A stretch of 34,834 nt of DNA from Reinekea marinisedimentorum (GTDB lineage: Bacteria; Pseudomonadota; Gammaproteobacteria; Pseudomonadales; Natronospirillaceae): contig NZ_SLZR01000026.1 in assembly GCF_004341165.1 (NCBI RefSeq), positions 1 to 34,834 of the forward strand, read 5' to 3'. This document shows positions 32,754 to 34,834 of this stretch, one piece after another; within the stretch, counting starts at the first letter, position 1, and each line of letters starts with the position of its first letter. The notes beneath the pieces are model-generated. The model ran no database searches, was not told the DNA's origin, and worked only from the letters and a program-made list of their open reading frames with translations. The translations under genes and the position numbers were made by a program.

Positions 32754-33514
32754 TTAAAAAAATAATAATGGCTGCTGGCCTGCTGTTTGGTGCTACGACC
32801 GGCTGGGCAGCGGGTGGCGATGTCCATCTGGAACATATGTCGCCAGATATGAAAGATACTGTATCTCTGCAGAATGGCTTGCGCACCTACATGGACTATT
32901 GCGCCGGGTGTCATTCACTGGGCTATGCGCGATACAACCGGGTGGCCCGAGATCTGGATATCCCCGAAGATATATTCATGGAGAATATTGTCTTCGCTGA
33001 GGATGCAAAATTCGGAGATTTGATGAAGTTTGCTATGTCAGCTGAAAACGGCAAGGCTTGGTTCGGTTCGGCACCGCCAGATTTGACCATGGTGACCCGG
33101 GTTCGTGGCGTTGACTGGGTTTACAGCTATCTGCTTGGCTTCTATAAAGACGAAACGCGCCCCTATGGTGTTAATAACGCAGTGTTCAAAGATGTGGGTA
33201 TGCCGCATGTATTGATGGATCTTCAAGGTTTGTGCTCATCGGCACCTCATCCGGCTGAAGATGCAAAAATTGACCCGCTGACGGGTGAATCAATTCATTC
33301 GGATGCTTGCGCCGGTTATTCGGTTGAGGGTGAGTTGACGTCTCATGAATATGAAGAGGTTGTTTATAACCTGGTGAACTTCCTGAACTATATGGGCGAG
33401 CCGTACCAGATGGACCGTAAACGAATTGGCCTCTATGTGTTTGCGTTTCTTGCAGTCTTCTTCTTTGTGTCGCTGTTATTGCAGAAAGAGCTGTTCAAAG
33501 ATATTAAGCACTAA
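32750..33514 (+). CDS. petC: Cytochrome c1 subunit of the bc1 complex
   Basis: 254 residues. The membrane-anchored c-type cytochrome that hands electrons to soluble cytochrome c. The signal peptide is MIKKIIMAAGLLFGATTGWA (1-20). The heme c site is CAGCH (51-55), followed by the typical SLGYARYNR. The axial Met is probably the one in DVGMPHVLMDLQG. A C-terminal transmembrane anchor (about 225-245, IGLYVFAFLAVFFFVSLLL) precedes a short basic tail. It is translationally coupled to petB through ATGA. Confidence 0.98.
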   Translation: MIKKIIMAAGLLFGATTGWAAGGDVHLEHMSPDMKDTVSLQNGLRTYMDYCAGCHSLGYARYNRVARDLDIPEDIFMENIVFAEDAKFGDLMKFAMSAENGKAWFGSAPPDLTMVTRVRGVDWVYSYLLGFYKDETRPYGVNNAVFKDVGMPHVLMDLQGLCSSAPHPAEDAKIDPLTGESIHSDACAGYSVEGELTSHEYEEVVYNLVNFLNYMGEPYQMDRKRIGLYVFAFLAVFFFVSLLLQKELFKDIKH

Positions 33515-33555
33515 GTCAAATAATTCTTTTTAAAATAGTGTATATTACCTAAATT

Positions 33556-33587
33556 AAGCGCAACCTCGGTTGCGCTTGTTTTGTTTC
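33556..33587 (+). terminator. Terminator between petC and sspA
   Basis: AAGCGCAACC (33556-33565) and GGTTGCGCTT (33568-33577) form a perfect 10-bp stem, followed by the T-rich tail GTTTTGTTTC. It ends 29 bases before the sspA start, so any sspA promoter must sit inside or upstream of the hairpin. A TATATT at 33541-33546 could be a -10 but lacks a good -35. Confidence 0.75.
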
Positions 33588-33616
33588 TAACTTATTCAAT
33601 ATTGGGAGCGTACTTA

Positions 33617-34246
33617 ATGGGCGTTGTTGCGAAGCGGTCATCTATGACTTTTTATTCTGACCCTGCGTGTCAGTACAGTCATCGTGTTCGAATTGTATTG
33701 GCAGAGAAAGGTGTAACTGTCGATATTAAAGATTGTGAGCCGGATGCCGTTCCAAAAGAGGTTTCAGACATCAACCCTTATAGCAATCTGCCAACGCTAG
33801 TTGATCGTGAGCTGGTCCTGTTTGAACACCTGGTTATGATGGAATACCTGGATGAGCGGTTCCCGCATCCGCCTTTGTTGCCAGTTTATCCTGTTGCGCG
33901 TGCTGAATCGCGTCAATTGATTGCTCGCATCAGTCGTGACTGGAGCTCTAAGGTAGACACTATCGTTGCCGCCAAGAGCAAAGACAGCGTTACGCGTGCC
34001 CGTAAAGAGCTGAAAGAAAGTCTGCTGGCTATTGCACCTGTCTTTGATGATAAAGATTACTTCATGAGCGATGAGTTCACCCTTGTTGACTGTTGTGTTG
34101 CTCCAATCTTGTGGCGCCTGCCGTCATTGGGTGTTGAGTTGTCAGAGAAACAGGCTAAGTCTATTGATAAGTACATGGAGCGAATTTTTGAGCGTGAATC
34201 GTTCCAGATCAGCCTGTCTGAAATCGAGCAAGAGATGCGCGACTGA
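33617..34246 (+). CDS. sspA: Stringent starvation protein A
   Basis: 209 residues. A glutathione-S-transferase-fold protein that binds RNA polymerase and alters transcription in stationary phase and under acid or starvation stress. Diagnostic segments are MTFYSDPACQYSHRVRIVLAEKGV, LPTLVDRELVLFEHLVMMEYLDERFPHPPLLPVYPVARAESR and DEFTLVDCCVAPILWRLPSLGVEL. The PHPP loop typical of SspA is present. ATG at 33617 is chosen because GGGAG stands eight bases upstream and the E. coli protein starts at the same place; an earlier in-frame ATG at 33581 lies within the terminator tail. Confidence 0.97.
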   Translation: MGVVAKRSSMTFYSDPACQYSHRVRIVLAEKGVTVDIKDCEPDAVPKEVSDINPYSNLPTLVDRELVLFEHLVMMEYLDERFPHPPLLPVYPVARAESRQLIARISRDWSSKVDTIVAAKSKDSVTRARKELKESLLAIAPVFDDKDYFMSDEFTLVDCCVAPILWRLPSLGVELSEKQAKSIDKYMERIFERESFQISLSEIEQEMRD

Positions 34247-34647
34247 TGTCTGGTATGACCTCGAATAAGCCGTATATGATCCGCGCTATCCATGAGTGGA
34301 TCATTGATAACGGCTGTACCCCCTATATTGTTTTCATGGCGGACTATCCGGGCGTTCAGGTGCCTCAGGATTTTGTCAGCGATGGTCAGATCACACTGAA
34401 CATTGCTTTATCGGCCGTGCGTGATCTTTCCATTACCAACGAAGCTGTCACTTTTAGCGCTCGCTTCGGTGGTATTCCTACAGATATCGTTGGCCCGATC
34501 GGTTCGGTAGCGGCTGTATTTGCTAAAGAGAATGGTCAGGGTATGGGCTTCGAGGTCGACTTTCCTGCGGAAGAAGATGCTGCTGAAGCAGAGAAAGATC
34601 AGGATAAATCCGGCGCGAAGCGCCCCTCTCTGAAAGTCGTGAAATAA
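34246..34647 (+). CDS. sspB: ClpXP adaptor SspB
   Basis: 133 residues. It tethers ssrA-tagged proteins to the ClpXP protease. The folded substrate-binding domain is recognisable (PYMIRAIHEWIIDNGCTPYIV, PGVQVPQDFVSDGQITLNIA, FSARFGGIPTDIVGPIGSVAAVFAKENGQGM). An acidic, flexible linker (AEEDAAEAEKDQD) leads to the C-terminal ClpX-docking tail RPSLKVVK. The start overlaps the sspA stop by one base; a second in-frame ATG at 34255 is an equally possible start. The tail linker is shorter than in E. coli. Confidence 0.97.
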   Translation: MSGMTSNKPYMIRAIHEWIIDNGCTPYIVFMADYPGVQVPQDFVSDGQITLNIALSAVRDLSITNEAVTFSARFGGIPTDIVGPIGSVAAVFAKENGQGMGFEVDFPAEEDAAEAEKDQDKSGAKRPSLKVVK

Positions 34648-34662
34648 AATCAAAATAAGTTA

Positions 34663-34690
34663 TTGACTCAAAAAAATCCCTCCCTATAAT
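34663..34690 (+). promoter_or_regulatory. Strong stable-RNA promoter, upstream copy
   Basis: TTGACT (34663-34668) and a perfect TATAAT (34685-34690) are 16 bp apart, followed by GCGCCTCC, a GC-rich discriminator typical of stringently controlled rRNA/tRNA promoters. It lies just after sspB. Confidence 0.8.
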
Positions 34691-34792
34691 GCGCCTCCGC
34701 TGCTTAGGGAAGACCTCTGTGAAGGTTGGAGCTGAGTTGGCGGTTAGCTCGGTAAGGAATTGATTCTTAAAGAAAAAATTCAAAAAAAAGAG

Positions 34793-34820
34793 TTGACAAG
34801 CAAGGATGGCGCTGTAGAAT
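34793..34820 (+). promoter_or_regulatory. Strong stable-RNA promoter, downstream copy
   Basis: A perfect TTGACA (34793-34798) and TAGAAT (34815-34820) are 16 bp apart, with an A-rich UP-element-like tract at 34769-34790 and a GC-containing discriminator (ACGCCCTCC). With the copy 130 bp upstream it gives the P1/P2 layout of an rRNA operon. The transcribed RNA gene is outside the window. Confidence 0.8.
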
Positions 34821-34834
34821 ACGCCCTCCTTGAA

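Noticed and set aside
33581-33616. Earlier ATG start for sspA
   Set aside because: It lies in the T-rich tail of the petC terminator, and the family start matches ATG at 33617.

Overview
The window comes from a gammaproteobacterium, probably a marine member of the Oceanospirillales/Pseudomonadales side of the class. The main evidence is the order rplM-rpsI-petABC-sspAB, the holD-like/rimI pair, cmoAB, a Pseudomonas/Shewanella-type Lap adhesin locus and an overall GC near 50%. This placement is an inference from gene content, not from a marker-gene search.

Layout. (1) 1-176: a terminator from an upstream gene and a REP-like palindrome doublet. (2) 177-1426: an unusually long holD-like gene overlapping rimI. 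(3) 1447-9751, minus strand: an alpha-glucoside/sucrose operon. Read 5' to 3' it encodes a binding protein, two permeases, an amylosucrase, a GH13 alpha-glucosidase and a LacI-type repressor. The ATPase subunit is missing. Two inverted copies of one 14-bp operator-like sequence lie upstream. (4) 9996-11722, minus: cmoA-cmoB for wobble-uridine modification. (5) 11878-14016: a PIF1-like helicase with a C-terminal HRDC domain, meeting a short-chain dehydrogenase tail to tail. (6) 14949-27889: a compact, apparently complete Lap-type biofilm adhesion system. It has a LapG protease, a LapD c-di-GMP receptor, a 1438-residue RTX adhesin with an N-terminal retention module, a LapB-type ABC exporter, a LapC-type adaptor, a TolC-like outer-membrane protein and an OmpA-family lipoprotein. 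(7) 28090-34647: housekeeping genes prfC, rplM-rpsI, petABC (cytochrome bc1) and sspA-sspB. (8) The last 170 bases hold two tandem strong promoters with GC-rich discriminators, which look like the start of a stable-RNA (probably rRNA) operon lying just outside the window.

How the genes work together. In the Lap locus, the adhesin is secreted by the BC/TolC-type exporter and held in the outer membrane by its N-terminal module. At low c-di-GMP, LapG cuts the adhesin near an Ala-Ala-Gly site. At high c-di-GMP, LapD sequesters LapG and the cell stays attached. The sugar operon would bring sucrose or other alpha-glucosides into the cytoplasm, where amylosucrase turns sucrose into alpha-1,4-glucan plus fructose and the GH13 hydrolase releases glucose. 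The repressor is the last gene of that operon.

The points most worth a second look are the perfect 324-bp tandem duplication and the composition change inside the adhesin gene, an AT-richer domain of unknown fold near its C-terminus, a terminator-like hairpin abutting the exporter start codon, the paired operators upstream of the sugar operon, the missing transporter ATPase, and the long HolD-like protein with an in-frame hexanucleotide repeat.
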